From assembly GCF_049943125.1 (NCBI RefSeq), contig NZ_CP188040.1, positions 2,170,001-2,234,000 of the forward strand: DNA of 64,000 bases, given 5' to 3'. Shown in pieces: positions 1 to 12,679 of the stretch. Position 1 is the stretch's first letter. Every line of letters begins with the position of its first letter. Both the position numbers and the translations under genes were made by a program. This stretch comes from JAEXZL01 sp049943125. GTDB lineage: Bacteria; Bacillota; Clostridia; Clostridiales; Clostridiaceae. A model generated the notes under the pieces. The model was not told the origin of the DNA. It made no database searches and worked only from the letters and a program-made list of their open reading frames with translations.

Positions 1-48
1 ATTATAAAGGAAGGCTAGCATTAAATATAAGAAGGGAGGGAAGGAGTA

Positions 49-843
49 ATGCTTAAGCTAACAGATATTTGCAAGACCTTTAATGGTGGTACAATAAATG
101 AAAGGATAGCTCTTCAGGGAGTAAATCTTACTCTGTCAGCAGGAGACTTCGTAACGGTTATCGGAGGCAATGGAGCAGGAAAATCCACCCTTCTTAATGC
201 TGTAGCAGGTACCTTTTATGTAGACAGTGGAAAAATAACTATTGGAGAGCAGGAGGTAACAGGACTTCCTGAATATAAGAGGGCAAAGCTTCTAGGAAGG
301 GTCTTTCAGGACCCCATGCTGGGCAGTGCAGCGGATATGTGGATTGAAGAAAATCTTGCTCTGGCTTATAGAAGAGGGGGGGCCCGTACCCTTCGCTGGG
401 GGATATCTAAGAAGGAAAGGGAGCTTTATAAGAATCTTTTAAAGTCCTTGGACTTAGGCCTAGAGGATAGATTAACCACAAAGGTAGGCCTCCTGTCCGG
501 TGGGCAGAGACAGGCACTAACCCTATTGATGGCGACCTTAAAAAAACCGAAGCTTCTCCTTCTGGATGAGCATACCGCTGCCTTAGATCCTAAAACAGCC
601 TCCAAGGTTCTAGAAATATCTCAGAAGATAGTGGAGGAAAATAAGCTTACTACTCTTATGATAACTCATAATATGCATGATGCCATTGCCTATGGTAACA
701 GGCTTATCATGATGGATGAGGGTAAGATAATTCTAGATATAAAAGGAGAACAGAAGAGAAAGCTTACGGTGGAGGAGCTTCTCCATAACTTTGAAAGAAC
801 CAGCGGAAGGGTCTTTGATGATGATAGGGCTTTACTGGCATAG
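49..843 (+). CDS. ABC transporter ATP-binding protein (COG1101 / TrpXYZ-like class)
   Basis: ATPase subunit of an ABC importer, 264 aa. The Walker A motif GGNGAGKST lies at residues 39-47, the signature LSGGQRQ at 149-155, Walker B LLLLDE at 169-174 (catalytic E174) and the switch His at 207. The overall sequence matches the class that works with a lipoprotein substrate-binding subunit and a single permease, used for tryptophan or related amino acids in some streptococci. Those two partners would be encoded upstream, outside the window, and a strong GGAGGG/AAGGAG ribosome site precedes the ATG. The substrate cannot be read from the ATPase. It is probably the last gene of its operon, because a clear terminator follows at 859. 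Confidence 0.9.
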   Translation: MLKLTDICKTFNGGTINERIALQGVNLTLSAGDFVTVIGGNGAGKSTLLNAVAGTFYVDSGKITIGEQEVTGLPEYKRAKLLGRVFQDPMLGSAADMWIEENLALAYRRGGARTLRWGISKKERELYKNLLKSLDLGLEDRLTTKVGLLSGGQRQALTLLMATLKKPKLLLLDEHTAALDPKTASKVLEISQKIVEENKLTTLMITHNMHDAIAYGNRLIMMDEGKIILDIKGEQKRKLTVEELLHNFERTSGRVFDDDRALLA

Positions 844-858
844 TGCTTAAAGAATAAG

Positions 859-905
859 AAAGCAGAGCAAACAAAGAAATTTGTAATTGCTCTGCTTTGT
901 CTATT
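859..905 (+). terminator. Rho-independent terminator after the ABC ATPase gene
   Basis: A 12-bp perfect stem (859-870 with 887-898, AAAGCAGAGCAA and its complement) with an extra inner CAAA/TTTG pairing, followed by a T-rich stretch. Confidence 0.8.
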
Positions 906-1045
906 TATATAAATATATTGGAGCTTAATGGAATTATCTGCTTAATTGCCATACTACTATGTTATAATTTTATTATGAGATTTTATTTTGCCCTGATAAG
1001 AAGTAGACTATTTAGAACTATTTTTATTATTAAAGAGGAGATTAT

Positions 1046-1900
1046 ATGAAGAAGGTTGACATAGACATAGGAAGAAAAATAATCATTGGCTCATTGGGAG
1101 TAAATGTACTTCAGATTGCCCTTATCCTTTTATTAATCATTAACAGTGGTTCCCCTGAGAATTTAAAAAGCTTCAGTGTACTGCTGTATATTTTAGCTCT
1201 AAGCCTGGCTATTAACAGCGCTTGCTCTATAGCAAGCCTATATTTTATTATGTATAACCGTGGAGAGAAGCAGGGGATGGTAGATACCATTAATCAGCTT
1301 CGGGAGCTCAACAAAACCATAAGAGCACAGAGACACGATTATTTAAATCATATTCAGGTGGTTTATGGGCTTTTAGAGCTTAAGGAGCCTGAGGAGGCCT
1401 TAAAATACATGGAGCCTGTGTACAAGGATATCATTAAGGTTAATAAGGCATTGAAGACCTCAGAGCCTGCAGTTAATGCACTTCTTCAGGCTAAGCTGGC
1501 TATCGCTGAGGAGAAGCACATAGATATGGAGCTTTCCATAACCTCGGAGCTTAAGGAGCTGCCTATTACCTCCTGGGAGCTTTGCAGAATCCTCGGAAAT
1601 ATACTGGATAATTCTATCTATGCCCTAGAGGAAATTAAAGCAGATAAAAAGCTCTATCTAGAAATTAATGAGGACATGGCAGGCTTTGGTTTTTCAATAG
1701 TTAATAATGGACCGAAAATTCCCGGGGAAATAATTGATGATATATTTAAAGAAGGCTTTACCACTAAAGGGAATAAGGGAGAAGGTATGGGACTTTACAT
1801 TGTAAAGGAGCTGCTAGATAATTATAAGGGTAAGCTGAAGGTAATTTCTGATGCGGGGCACACGGAGTTTAATGTATTTCTTCCCAGGAATACTCAGTAA
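1046..1900 (+). CDS. Sensor histidine kinase, Spo0B/AgrC-type (GHKL)
   Basis: Membrane histidine kinase of 284 aa. Two hydrophobic segments (about residues 12-34 and 44-70) lie at the N-terminus with almost no extracellular loop. A Spo0B-like dimerisation helix follows with the phospho-acceptor His97 in the RHDYLNHI box. The HATPase domain has an N-box (near residue 185, NILDN) and the G-box GNKGEGMGL near residue 250. This architecture is typical of kinases that pair with LytTR regulators (Agr and related systems). A LytTR regulator lies 1.8 kb downstream at 3746, with three other genes between, so pairing is an inference. The ligand is unknown; the lack of a sensor domain suggests a membrane-borne or peptide signal. 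Start ATG is preceded by AGAGGAG. Confidence 0.85.
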   Translation: MKKVDIDIGRKIIIGSLGVNVLQIALILLLIINSGSPENLKSFSVLLYILALSLAINSACSIASLYFIMYNRGEKQGMVDTINQLRELNKTIRAQRHDYLNHIQVVYGLLELKEPEEALKYMEPVYKDIIKVNKALKTSEPAVNALLQAKLAIAEEKHIDMELSITSELKELPITSWELCRILGNILDNSIYALEEIKADKKLYLEINEDMAGFGFSIVNNGPKIPGEIIDDIFKEGFTTKGNKGEGMGLYIVKELLDNYKGKLKVISDAGHTEFNVFLPRNTQ

Positions 1901-2009
1901 AAATGACATTTCAGCTTCTTAAATGTATAAATGGGAGAATATCTATTATATCTATCTATTGATCAAGCTATACTTGTATTATAGTAAGTGAATATAGGAG
2001 GTGGAAATA

Positions 2010-2519
2010 GTGGATTGGATAGCTTTTTTTACTGGAGTAAGTACCATTGCCATGGTGCTCTTTATTGCAGGCTTAGTTCTAGTAACCATTGAAATGTTCA
2101 TACCAGGCTTCGGGGTTGCAGGTATAACTGGTGCCATATGTCTCATTCTTGCGGTGATATTTGCTGCAGATAATATCGTTGAAGGTATTATATATATGCT
2201 GATAGTCCTGGTGATTTTAAGTATACTCTTTGCAGTGGTATTAATGTCTCTTTCTAAGGGGAAAATGAAAAAGACCCTAGTACTAAATGATGAGCAAACT
2301 AAAGAAAAGGGCTTCATAAGCTCAGCTGATCTAGAATATTTTATAGATAAAGAAGGAACTGCTCTTACGGATTTAAGACCCGCAGGAAGGGCTGATATTG
2401 ACGGCTTAAAGCTTGATGTGACCTCCGATGGAGAATATATCTTAGCAGGTTCTCCTATTAAGATATTTAAAGTAAATGGTAGTAAGATTATTGTTCAAAA
2501 AATAAGGAATAATAATTAG
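2010..2519 (+). CDS. NfeD family membrane protein
   Basis: A 169-aa protein with closely spaced hydrophobic helices (about residues 7-90) followed by a soluble C-terminal OB-fold-like domain, the layout of short NfeD proteins that accompany flotillins. The start is GTG at 2010: the AGGAGGTG ribosome site at 1996-2003 has good spacing to it and overlaps the alternative GTG at 2001. It lies 26 bp before floA, matching the yqeZ-floA pairing known in Bacillus. Its role in membrane microdomains is known only by association. Confidence 0.85.
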   Translation: MDWIAFFTGVSTIAMVLFIAGLVLVTIEMFIPGFGVAGITGAICLILAVIFAADNIVEGIIYMLIVLVILSILFAVVLMSLSKGKMKKTLVLNDEQTKEKGFISSADLEYFIDKEGTALTDLRPAGRADIDGLKLDVTSDGEYILAGSPIKIFKVNGSKIIVQKIRNNN

Positions 2520-2545
2520 GTTAATATGAAAGGGGTTAAATTGTT

Positions 2546-3550
2546 ATGAATGGCATGGAAGGTTTAGTTAGTATTATTATTGTTGCTGTTGTAGTTATCT
2601 TTGTTTTTTCTATGTTTATGAGCTTTGTTCCCTTGGGTCTTTGGATTTCAGCTCTAGCAGCAGGAGTAAAGGTTAGTATATTCAATCTTATAGGTATGAG
2701 ACTTCGTAGAGTTGTACCTTCTAGAATTATTCTTCCTTTAATCAAGGCAAATAAGGCAGGTATGGATGTGAATGCCAATCAGCTGGAAGCCCACTATCTT
2801 GCTGGTGGTAATGTTGATAAGGTTACGGATGCACTTATTGCAGCACAGAGAGCTTCTATCGATCTTCATTTCGAAAAGGCTGCAGCTATTGACCTTGCTG
2901 GTAGAGATGTATTAGAAGCAGTTAAAATGAGCGTTAATCCTAAGGTTATTGAGACTCCTAATGTATCAGCGGTAGCAAAGGATGGCATAGAGCTTTTAGT
3001 TAAAGCTAGGGTAACTGTTAGAGCAAACCTTGAAAGACTTGTAGGTGGTGCTGGTGAAACCACTATACTTGCAAGAGTAGGTGAAGGTATTGTAACAACT
3101 GTTGGTAGCGCTGCTGCACATAAAGAAGTCTTGGAAAATCCTGATAAGATATCACAGACAGTACTTGCTAAGGGCTTAGACGCAGGTTCAGCCTTTGAGA
3201 TTCTCTCCATAGATATAGCTGACGTAGATGTAGGAAGAAATATAGGTGCCCAGCTTCAAACTCAGCAGGCTGAAGCTGACAAGAAGATAGCTCAGGCTAA
3301 GGCTGAGGAAAGAAGAGCCATGGCTGTAGCTAAAGAACAGGAAATGAGAGCAGAGGTTGTAGCAGCAGAGGCAGAGGTGCCAAAGGCTATGGCTCATGCC
3401 TTAAGAGAAGGAAAGCTTGGAGTTATGGATTATTATGATATGAGAAATGTTATGGCTGATACAGATATGAGACAATCGATATCAAATTCAGGCAAGCCAA
3501 AGCAAATGATTCAAAATGAGAAGGATAATAAGCCAAAGGATTCCATATAG
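2546..3550 (+). CDS. floA: Flotillin-like protein FloA
   Basis: A 334-aa scaffold protein of functional membrane microdomains. A hydrophobic hairpin occupies roughly residues 8-48. A long SPFH/PHB-like domain follows with the family-typical segments LIKANKAGMDV, NPKVIETP and RVTVRANLERLVGGAGE. The heptad, Glu/Ala-rich coiled coil begins around residue 230 (QAEADKKIAQAKAEERRA). Length and sequence match bacterial FloA (YqfA), about 330 aa, end to end. It sits between NfeD and a small basic protein and is probably co-transcribed with the downstream response regulator, because the intergenic gaps are short. Confidence 0.95.
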   Translation: MNGMEGLVSIIIVAVVVIFVFSMFMSFVPLGLWISALAAGVKVSIFNLIGMRLRRVVPSRIILPLIKANKAGMDVNANQLEAHYLAGGNVDKVTDALIAAQRASIDLHFEKAAAIDLAGRDVLEAVKMSVNPKVIETPNVSAVAKDGIELLVKARVTVRANLERLVGGAGETTILARVGEGIVTTVGSAAAHKEVLENPDKISQTVLAKGLDAGSAFEILSIDIADVDVGRNIGAQLQTQQAEADKKIAQAKAEERRAMAVAKEQEMRAEVVAAEAEVPKAMAHALREGKLGVMDYYDMRNVMADTDMRQSISNSGKPKQMIQNEKDNKPKDSI

Positions 3551-3563
3551 GAGCTGATATTCC

Positions 3564-3746
3564 ATGAGAAATTACGATAAAAGTGCAAGGGATAATGAAA
3601 CACAGGAAAAGGGTTATATTGATGGGCTTTTAGAGGATTTAACTAGCAGCAGGCTTCAAAGAGCGTTTGTACTCAGTGAAGTTTTAAATAAGCCTGTTGC
3701 TAAAAGGGAGAAATCCAGGAGAAACTATCTAAGGAGAAAGCCTTGA
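3564..3746 (+). CDS. Small conserved-looking basic protein (60 aa), unknown function
   Basis: A 60-aa protein that starts 14 bp after floA with an AGGAGCTGAT ribosome site. Its stop codon overlaps the next gene's ATG in a TGATG arrangement, a strong sign of translational coupling in a real operon. It has an acidic first half and a strongly basic tail (KREKSRRNYLRRKP) and no membrane segment or Cys. I do not recognise the family. The basic tail could bind nucleic acid or acidic lipid, but this is only a guess. Confidence 0.65.
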   Translation: MRNYDKSARDNETQEKGYIDGLLEDLTSSRLQRAFVLSEVLNKPVAKREKSRRNYLRRKP

Positions 3747-4489
3747 TGCCTTTAAAGGTGCTTATTGTAGATGATGAGCCTGGAATGAGGCTTGTTATAG
3801 AAAAGACTGTTGAGAAGCTTAAGGGTTTTGAGGTTATTGGAGGAGCTGCGAGTACAGAAGAAGCCTTGAAGCTCTTCTATGCTCAAAGACCGCAGGTGGT
3901 TTTCTTGGATATTGAGCTTCAGGGAAGCTCTGGAGTTGAATGTGCCGAGGAGATGCTTTCGATAAACCCTAAAACGATGGTAATTTTTGCTACGGGGCAT
4001 AATGAATACATGCCTCGTGCCTTTGAGCTTTATGCCTTTGACTATATCATTAAACCCTTTAAGATAGAAAGAATTCTAAATACTCTAAACCGCATCAAGG
4101 ATATCACCGAGGAAAAGAGAGAGGTTAAGGTAATAGAAAAATCTAAGGCTTCCATTGCTTTAGATAAGCTGGCCATAAAAAATAAAGAGGGTATAACCTT
4201 GATAGATCCCTCTGAAATTATCCTTATTCAGAGGGAAGAGAAGTCTACAGTAATATATACCTCTAATGAAAGAATATCCACCTCTGACTCTTTAGGGGAT
4301 ATTCAAGAGAAGCTAGACATGACTAAGTTTATGAGAAGCCATAAATCCTATATAATCAATGTATCTAAAATTAACAAGATTTATCCCTATGGTCGATGGA
4401 CCTATGTGGTAAAGTTTAAGGATACAGAAATGGATGCCCTATTGACCCATGAGAATTACTCTGAATTAAAGGATATTTTTAATCTTTAA
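3746..4489 (+). CDS. LytTR family response regulator
   Basis: A 247-aa two-component regulator. The receiver domain (residues 1-120) carries the acidic pair at the end of strand 1 (IVDDE), phospho-acceptor Asp55 in VVFLDIE, and the conserved Lys in DYIIKPF near residue 102. The C-terminal LytTR DNA-binding domain (about 145-245) includes the typical FMRSHKSYIIN segment. ATG 3746 is preferred over TTG 3743 because AAGGAG at 3731-3736 is well spaced. It is coupled to the 60-aa gene upstream, and its likely kinase is the Spo0B/AgrC-type protein at 1046. Targets are unknown; LytTR regulators usually bind imperfect direct repeats about 21 bp apart. Confidence 0.92.
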   Translation: MPLKVLIVDDEPGMRLVIEKTVEKLKGFEVIGGAASTEEALKLFYAQRPQVVFLDIELQGSSGVECAEEMLSINPKTMVIFATGHNEYMPRAFELYAFDYIIKPFKIERILNTLNRIKDITEEKREVKVIEKSKASIALDKLAIKNKEGITLIDPSEIILIQREEKSTVIYTSNERISTSDSLGDIQEKLDMTKFMRSHKSYIINVSKINKIYPYGRWTYVVKFKDTEMDALLTHENYSELKDIFNL

Positions 4490-4493
4490 ATAA

Positions 4494-4530
4494 GCGGGCA
4501 GAACTCAGTTTTAGAGTTCTGCCCGCTTTA
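4494..4530. terminator. Bidirectional terminator, 13-bp perfect stem
   Basis: GCGGGCAGAACTC at 4494-4506 pairs perfectly with 4514-4526 around a 7-nt loop, with T-rich sequence on the plus side and A-rich sequence (T on the minus strand) on the other. It separates the convergent genes ending at 4489 and 4535. Confidence 0.9.
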
Positions 4531-4534
4531 TTAT

Positions 4535-4768
4535 TTAGAGCTTGCCTAACATATCCTTAATTATATCAACCTGATCTACAGAAACGTGAAGCTTTTCTGA
4601 TATTAGTCTGCTGTCTAAGCCTTCGTGGAGGGCTTCTTTAACAGCTTGAAGCTTATCTGTATCGGTTATTATATCCTCTACTATAGCGCTGTCCTTTTCT
4701 GGAACAGCTTTAAGATGGTTCTCTAGCTTGTCATAGAGCTCCATTTCCTTTAATTTTGTCCAGGGCAT
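4535..4768 (-). CDS. Small helical protein, unknown function (77 aa)
   Basis: Minus-strand gene with a good ribosome site (GAGAGGAG, then ATG) and its own shared terminator. The 77-aa product is almost all helical. Its C-terminal half (DSRLISEKLHVSVDQVDIIKDML) reads like a helix-turn-helix: short helix, turn at LHVSVDQ, second helix. The first half is acidic. It resembles small clostridial proteins of unknown function that may act as partners of a larger regulator. No family assignment can be defended. Confidence 0.65.
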   Translation of the reverse strand: MPWTKLKEMELYDKLENHLKAVPEKDSAIVEDIITDTDKLQAVKEALHEGLDSRLISEKLHVSVDQVDIIKDMLGKL

Positions 4769-4964
4769 AGTAACTTCTCCTCTCTTAAAAACCTGTGGTC
4801 ATTACTTACCTATAGTTTAATCACAAAGATGTTTTTTATTCTTAAAACATTTATTGCAAAATTTATTTAATTTTAGAAGTAAGTAGCTTAGGACAATGAC
4901 CTTTGATAACTTTTATGCTAATATGTTAGTAGTAAAAAACACATTTACAAAGGAAGGAATTTAT

Positions 4965-6890
4965 ATGAATATAATTTCTCTTGAAAATATAAGCAAAAGC
5001 TACAGTGAAAAGACTTTAATAGATAATATATCTTTAGGCATAAATGAAGGGGATAAAATTGGAGTTATAGGAGTAAACGGAACGGGAAAGTCTACCCTAC
5101 TAAAAATAATTGCAGGTCTAGAGACCAGTGACAGCGGTACCATGATAAAGACAAACAATGCCAGGGTAGAGTATCTATCTCAGGATCCTCCCTATGAGGA
5201 GACGGCCACGGTTCTTCAGCAGCTCTTTAAGGGAAGCTCTCCAGAGCTAACTCTTATAAGAGAATATGAGGAGGTTTTAGAAGCCTTAGAAGAGGTAGCT
5301 ATAGAAGAGCAGGAGGCTCTTAATAAAAGACTATTAAGACTACAGGGACAGATAGATAATCAAGGCCTTTGGGATCTGGAAAGTGAAGGTAAAAGCCTTC
5401 TTACAAAGCTTGGGATAACGGAGTTTAAGGCGAAAATGGGCACTCTCTCTGGAGGACAGAGAAAGAGAGTAGCCTTGGCCTCTGCTCTAATAACTCCCTG
5501 CGAGCTTCTTATACTGGATGAGCCTACAAACCACATGGACAATGATACTATTGAGTGGCTGGAGAGCTATTTAAACAGTCGCAAGGGAGCACTGCTCATG
5601 GTGACCCATGATAGATATTTTTTAGATAGAATAGCAAATAGAATTGTTGAGCTCTACAGTGGTGGTCTTTATAGCTATGAAGGCAACTACACAGTATTCC
5701 TAGAAAAAAAGATAGAAAGAGAACAGCTGGAAGCAGCCATGGAGGATAAGAGGCAGAACCTTTTGAGAAAAGAGCTAGCCTGGGTGAGAAGAGGAGCTAA
5801 AGCAAGGACTACAAAGCAGAAAGCAAGGCTTCAGCGCTTTGATGAGCTATCTGGGAAAGAAGTAATAGAGAAGCCCCAGGATGTAGAAATGAGCTCCTTA
5901 AGCTCCCGTCTGGGAAGAAAGGTGGTTGAAATAGAAGGTCTTTCAAAGGAAATGGGAGGAAAGAAGCTTTTAGATAATTTCACCTATACCCTATTAAGGG
6001 ACGATAGGATTGCTATCGTAGGACCTAATGGAGTAGGTAAATCTACCTTTATGAAGCTGGTTGCAGGTGAGCTAAAGGCTGATGCTGGCCATATAGATAT
6101 AGGAGAGACTGTTAAGCTAGCATATTTTTCTCAAGAAACCTCTCATATGGATGAGGAGATGAGGGTCATTGAATACGTTAGAGAAGAGGCAGAATACATA
6201 CAGGTTTCCGATAGCGAGAAAATATCTGCCTCCTCCTTATGCGAAAGATTTTTATTTGACTCTACCATGCAGTGGACTCCTATAGGAAAGCTATCGGGAG
6301 GAGAGAAAAGAAGGCTTTATCTCCTTAGGATATTGATGAAGGCTCCTAATGTGCTTCTTTTAGATGAGCCCTCCAATGATCTGGATATAGAGACCCTTAA
6401 GATACTTGAGGATTACTTAGATGGCTTCAAGGGTGCAGTTATGGTTGTATCCCACGATAGATACTTTATGGATAGAATATGCAATAAGATTTTCTCCTTT
6501 GAAGGTCAGGGTAGGGTTAATGTCTTCTATGGAAGCTATGAGGATTTCTATCAGGAGAAGCTTATAGAGGAGCAGGAGAGAAAGCTTCAGGAAAGACAGG
6601 AAGATAGTAAAAAGAAGAGTCAGCCTTCGGAAGAAAAGAAAAAAGATAAGCCCTTAAAGTTTACCTATAAGGAACAGAAGGAATTCGAAGAGATTGATGG
6701 GGTTATTGCTGCTTTAGAAGAGGAGATATCTAACCTTGAGGAAGCTGTAGAGAAGAATTCCACTAACTTTGAAAGGCTTCAGGAGCTTCTTACTGAGAAG
6801 GAAGAGAAGGAAGCTTTACTTGAAATAAAGTATGGAAGATGGGAATATCTAAATGAATTAGCTGAAAAAATAGCAGCTTCTAAAAATTAA
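4965..6890 (+). CDS. ABC-F ATPase, Uup/YfmR-like, ribosome-associated
   Basis: A soluble tandem ABC ATPase of 641 aa without membrane domains. Domain 1 has Walker A GVNGTGKST, signature LSGGQRKRVALA and LILDEPTNHMD. A charged linker with the basic ARTTKQKARLQR stretch follows, then domain 2 with GPNGVGKST, LSGGEKRRLYLL and LLLDEPSNDLD. The last ~90 residues are a Lys/Glu-rich coiled coil, as in Uup and YfmR, which act on the ribosome E/P-site to relieve stalled translation. The start is ATG 4965, behind AGGAAGGAA, not the earlier in-frame ATG at 4896, which lacks a ribosome site and would add 23 poorly conserved residues. An antibiotic-resistance role is less likely, because the linker is of the housekeeping type. 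Confidence 0.9.
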   Translation: MNIISLENISKSYSEKTLIDNISLGINEGDKIGVIGVNGTGKSTLLKIIAGLETSDSGTMIKTNNARVEYLSQDPPYEETATVLQQLFKGSSPELTLIREYEEVLEALEEVAIEEQEALNKRLLRLQGQIDNQGLWDLESEGKSLLTKLGITEFKAKMGTLSGGQRKRVALASALITPCELLILDEPTNHMDNDTIEWLESYLNSRKGALLMVTHDRYFLDRIANRIVELYSGGLYSYEGNYTVFLEKKIEREQLEAAMEDKRQNLLRKELAWVRRGAKARTTKQKARLQRFDELSGKEVIEKPQDVEMSSLSSRLGRKVVEIEGLSKEMGGKKLLDNFTYTLLRDDRIAIVGPNGVGKSTFMKLVAGELKADAGHIDIGETVKLAYFSQETSHMDEEMRVIEYVREEAEYIQVSDSEKISASSLCERFLFDSTMQWTPIGKLSGGEKRRLYLLRILMKAPNVLLLDEPSNDLDIETLKILEDYLDGFKGAVMVVSHDRYFMDRICNKIFSFEGQGRVNVFYGSYEDFYQEKLIEEQERKLQERQEDSKKKSQPSEEKKKDKPLKFTYKEQKEFEEIDGVIAALEEEISNLEEAVEKNSTNFERLQELLTEKEEKEALLEIKYGRWEYLNELAEKIAASKN

Positions 6891-6961
6891 TTGTAATATA
6901 AGCTCCCTGGGATAAATATGTATTAATAAGTCTTTATAATCAAAGCTAGGGAGTCAAAAAT

Positions 6962-7582
6962 ATGGTGCATTACAGATATCCACGATTTGTTGAAAAGCAT
7001 ACTATAGCTGTTATCGCTGATGAGGAACGAGAAAGAAAATATCTTTTAAGGCTGGAGCTCAAGAATAGGGGAAGTGAGAAGCTCCTAATAATTATGGACA
7101 GCATGGGGACAGCCGATGAGCTCTATTGTGATAGGAAGCTCCATAGAATTTTAAGATATATAAAAGAAAGCAGAGAGCTTATGGAGATAGGAGAAATATA
7201 TATTACCAGCCTATTTCCTGTATGCAGCTCCAAAATAAAGTATGTAATGGATAAGCTTTATGAAAAGGGACCTGATTATATATTAGGTATAGACCAGACT
7301 CTCATTTATAAGGATAAAAGTTTTGATAATTACCAGCTGATTAAAGAGCTTATAACGGAATCAGAGAAGATAATTTTGGCCTGGGGCTCCTGCATCTCCT
7401 CACTAAAAAAATATCACATGAAGGGTGCCGATGAGATAGTCTCCTTTATGAGATATGATATTGGAAAGATTGATAAGGTGTATACTGTAGGGGATAAGCT
7501 TTTAAGAGGTTTTCCTAAAAGCCCATTATGCTGGTCCTTTGCAGATAGTCTCAGACCTTTCTTTGAGGAAGTTAAAAGTTAA
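6962..7582 (+). CDS. DUF1643-like protein
   Basis: A 206-aa soluble protein. The segments LIIMDSMGTADEL, IYITSLFPVCSSK and IILAWGSC follow the order of the DUF1643 family (N-S-T-A-D-like, V-N-L-F-P-like and A-W-G blocks), though the first block is degenerate. The family's biochemical function is not established; members occur in phage and accessory regions and in some chromosomes. The gene stands alone between two terminators. Its AGGGAG ribosome site (6948-6953) is complementary to CTCCCT at 6903-6908, so initiation could be masked by a hairpin. Confidence 0.6.
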   Translation: MVHYRYPRFVEKHTIAVIADEERERKYLLRLELKNRGSEKLLIIMDSMGTADELYCDRKLHRILRYIKESRELMEIGEIYITSLFPVCSSKIKYVMDKLYEKGPDYILGIDQTLIYKDKSFDNYQLIKELITESEKIILAWGSCISSLKKYHMKGADEIVSFMRYDIGKIDKVYTVGDKLLRGFPKSPLCWSFADSLRPFFEEVKS

Positions 7583-7593
7583 CAAAAATATAA

Positions 7594-7648
7594 TAATAAG
7601 CAAGTTTCTTGAGTAATTACCTAAGGAATTTGCTTATTTTTTTTGTTA
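7594..7648 (+). terminator. Rho-independent terminator after the DUF1643 gene
   Basis: A long imperfect stem: AATAAGCAA (7595-7603) pairs with TTGCTTATT (7630-7638), and an inner CTTGAG/CTAAGG pairing is possible. An eight-T tract follows. Confidence 0.8.
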
Positions 7649-7810
7649 TTAGTATTTTTTCATAACATCTTCTAAAAAAATGATAATTTTATATTACAAT
7701 TTTACAAAACTTGTGAATATTCAAAAAATAGTATAGACATTCTGAAAAAATTAGTTTTAAATTAAGTAAACAGTAAAAAGTTTCAATAGTTACTAAAAGG
7801 AGGTATTGTA

Positions 7811-12163
<4,353 letters not shown>

Positions 12164-12206
12164 AAAAGGGTAGAGAAAGATGGGATCTTTCTTTACCCTT
12201 TTTTTA
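12164..12206 (+). terminator. Rho-independent terminator after the protease and purine tract
   Basis: AAAGGGTAGAGAAAGAT (12165-12181) pairs with 12185-12201 through a GGG loop with one mismatch or wobble and is followed by a T7 tract. The stop codon of the minus-strand BFD gene lies in its T tract. Confidence 0.85.
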
Positions 12207-12568
12207 TAGATTATTAAGTTGCTTATCTATAAGGTCCTGAATTTTGGGGGTGCATCTTCGGCCGCAGCAGCCGCCGGACCCGGCTCCAGTCATGGCTTGA
12301 ACCTTTTCTACGGTGTTGGCGCCTCGTGAGATTGCATCCTTAATTTTACTTCTAGGAATAGCCTTGCATAAGCATACCTTAGTTTGTTTATCAAGTACTA
12401 GTTCCCAGAGTCTTTTTTTTTATCTTCTTCTGACTCTTCAGAGGTTTGATTTTTTTCTTTTACATCTGAAGGCTGCTTCTTTTCCATGTCTTTCTTTTCT
12501 TTGTCAAGAAGCTCTTTGTTGGACTTATCATATGCTTCATCATACAATTCATTAATGTTGTTTTCCAT
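12204..12568 (-). pseudogene. BFD-like [2Fe-2S] protein with N-terminal charged extension, split by a -1 frameshift at A9
   Basis: The minus-strand gene starts at ATG 12568 behind an excellent CGGAGGAGG site. The first frame encodes a charged 56-aa stretch (many Lys/Glu) and stops at TAG 12400-12398. From a run of nine A (12421-12413) the -1 frame continues into a clear bacterioferritin-associated ferredoxin-like domain ending at TAA 12206-12204. It shows CLC, then about 30 residues later GAGSGGCC and RC, the four Cys that bind [2Fe-2S]. A -1 slip on the A-run gives a 121-aa product. The -1 frame has a stop just before the A-run and no ATG/GTG/TTG of its own, so the domain cannot start independently. 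It is either a frameshifted gene, a homopolymer sequencing error, or programmed slippage. It is paralogous to the intact 57-aa gene at 14753. Confidence 0.75.
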
Positions 12569-12621
12569 AAAATCCTCCTCCGTTTCTACAGCTTAGGAGC
12601 TTAAGCACCTGTATGCTGTAG

Positions 12622-12679
12622 TTATATTAAACCATAACTGCCGCCTCTATTCAATAAGCTTCATAGAGGTTTAATATAA
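12622..12679. other. Inverted repeat in the divergent BFD/blaI-like intergenic region
   Basis: TTATATTAAACC (12622-12633) is perfectly complementary to GGTTTAATATAA (12668-12679). Inside, TCTAT (12646-12650) pairs with ATAGA (12663-12667), giving a 12+5 bp stem with a bulge. No T tract follows, so it may be an operator or a transcript structure rather than a terminator. Confidence 0.5.

Noticed and set aside
12313..12555. Plus-strand open frame opposite the BFD gene
   Set aside because: The minus strand encodes a clear Fe-S domain with a strong ribosome site; the plus-strand frame is its shadow.
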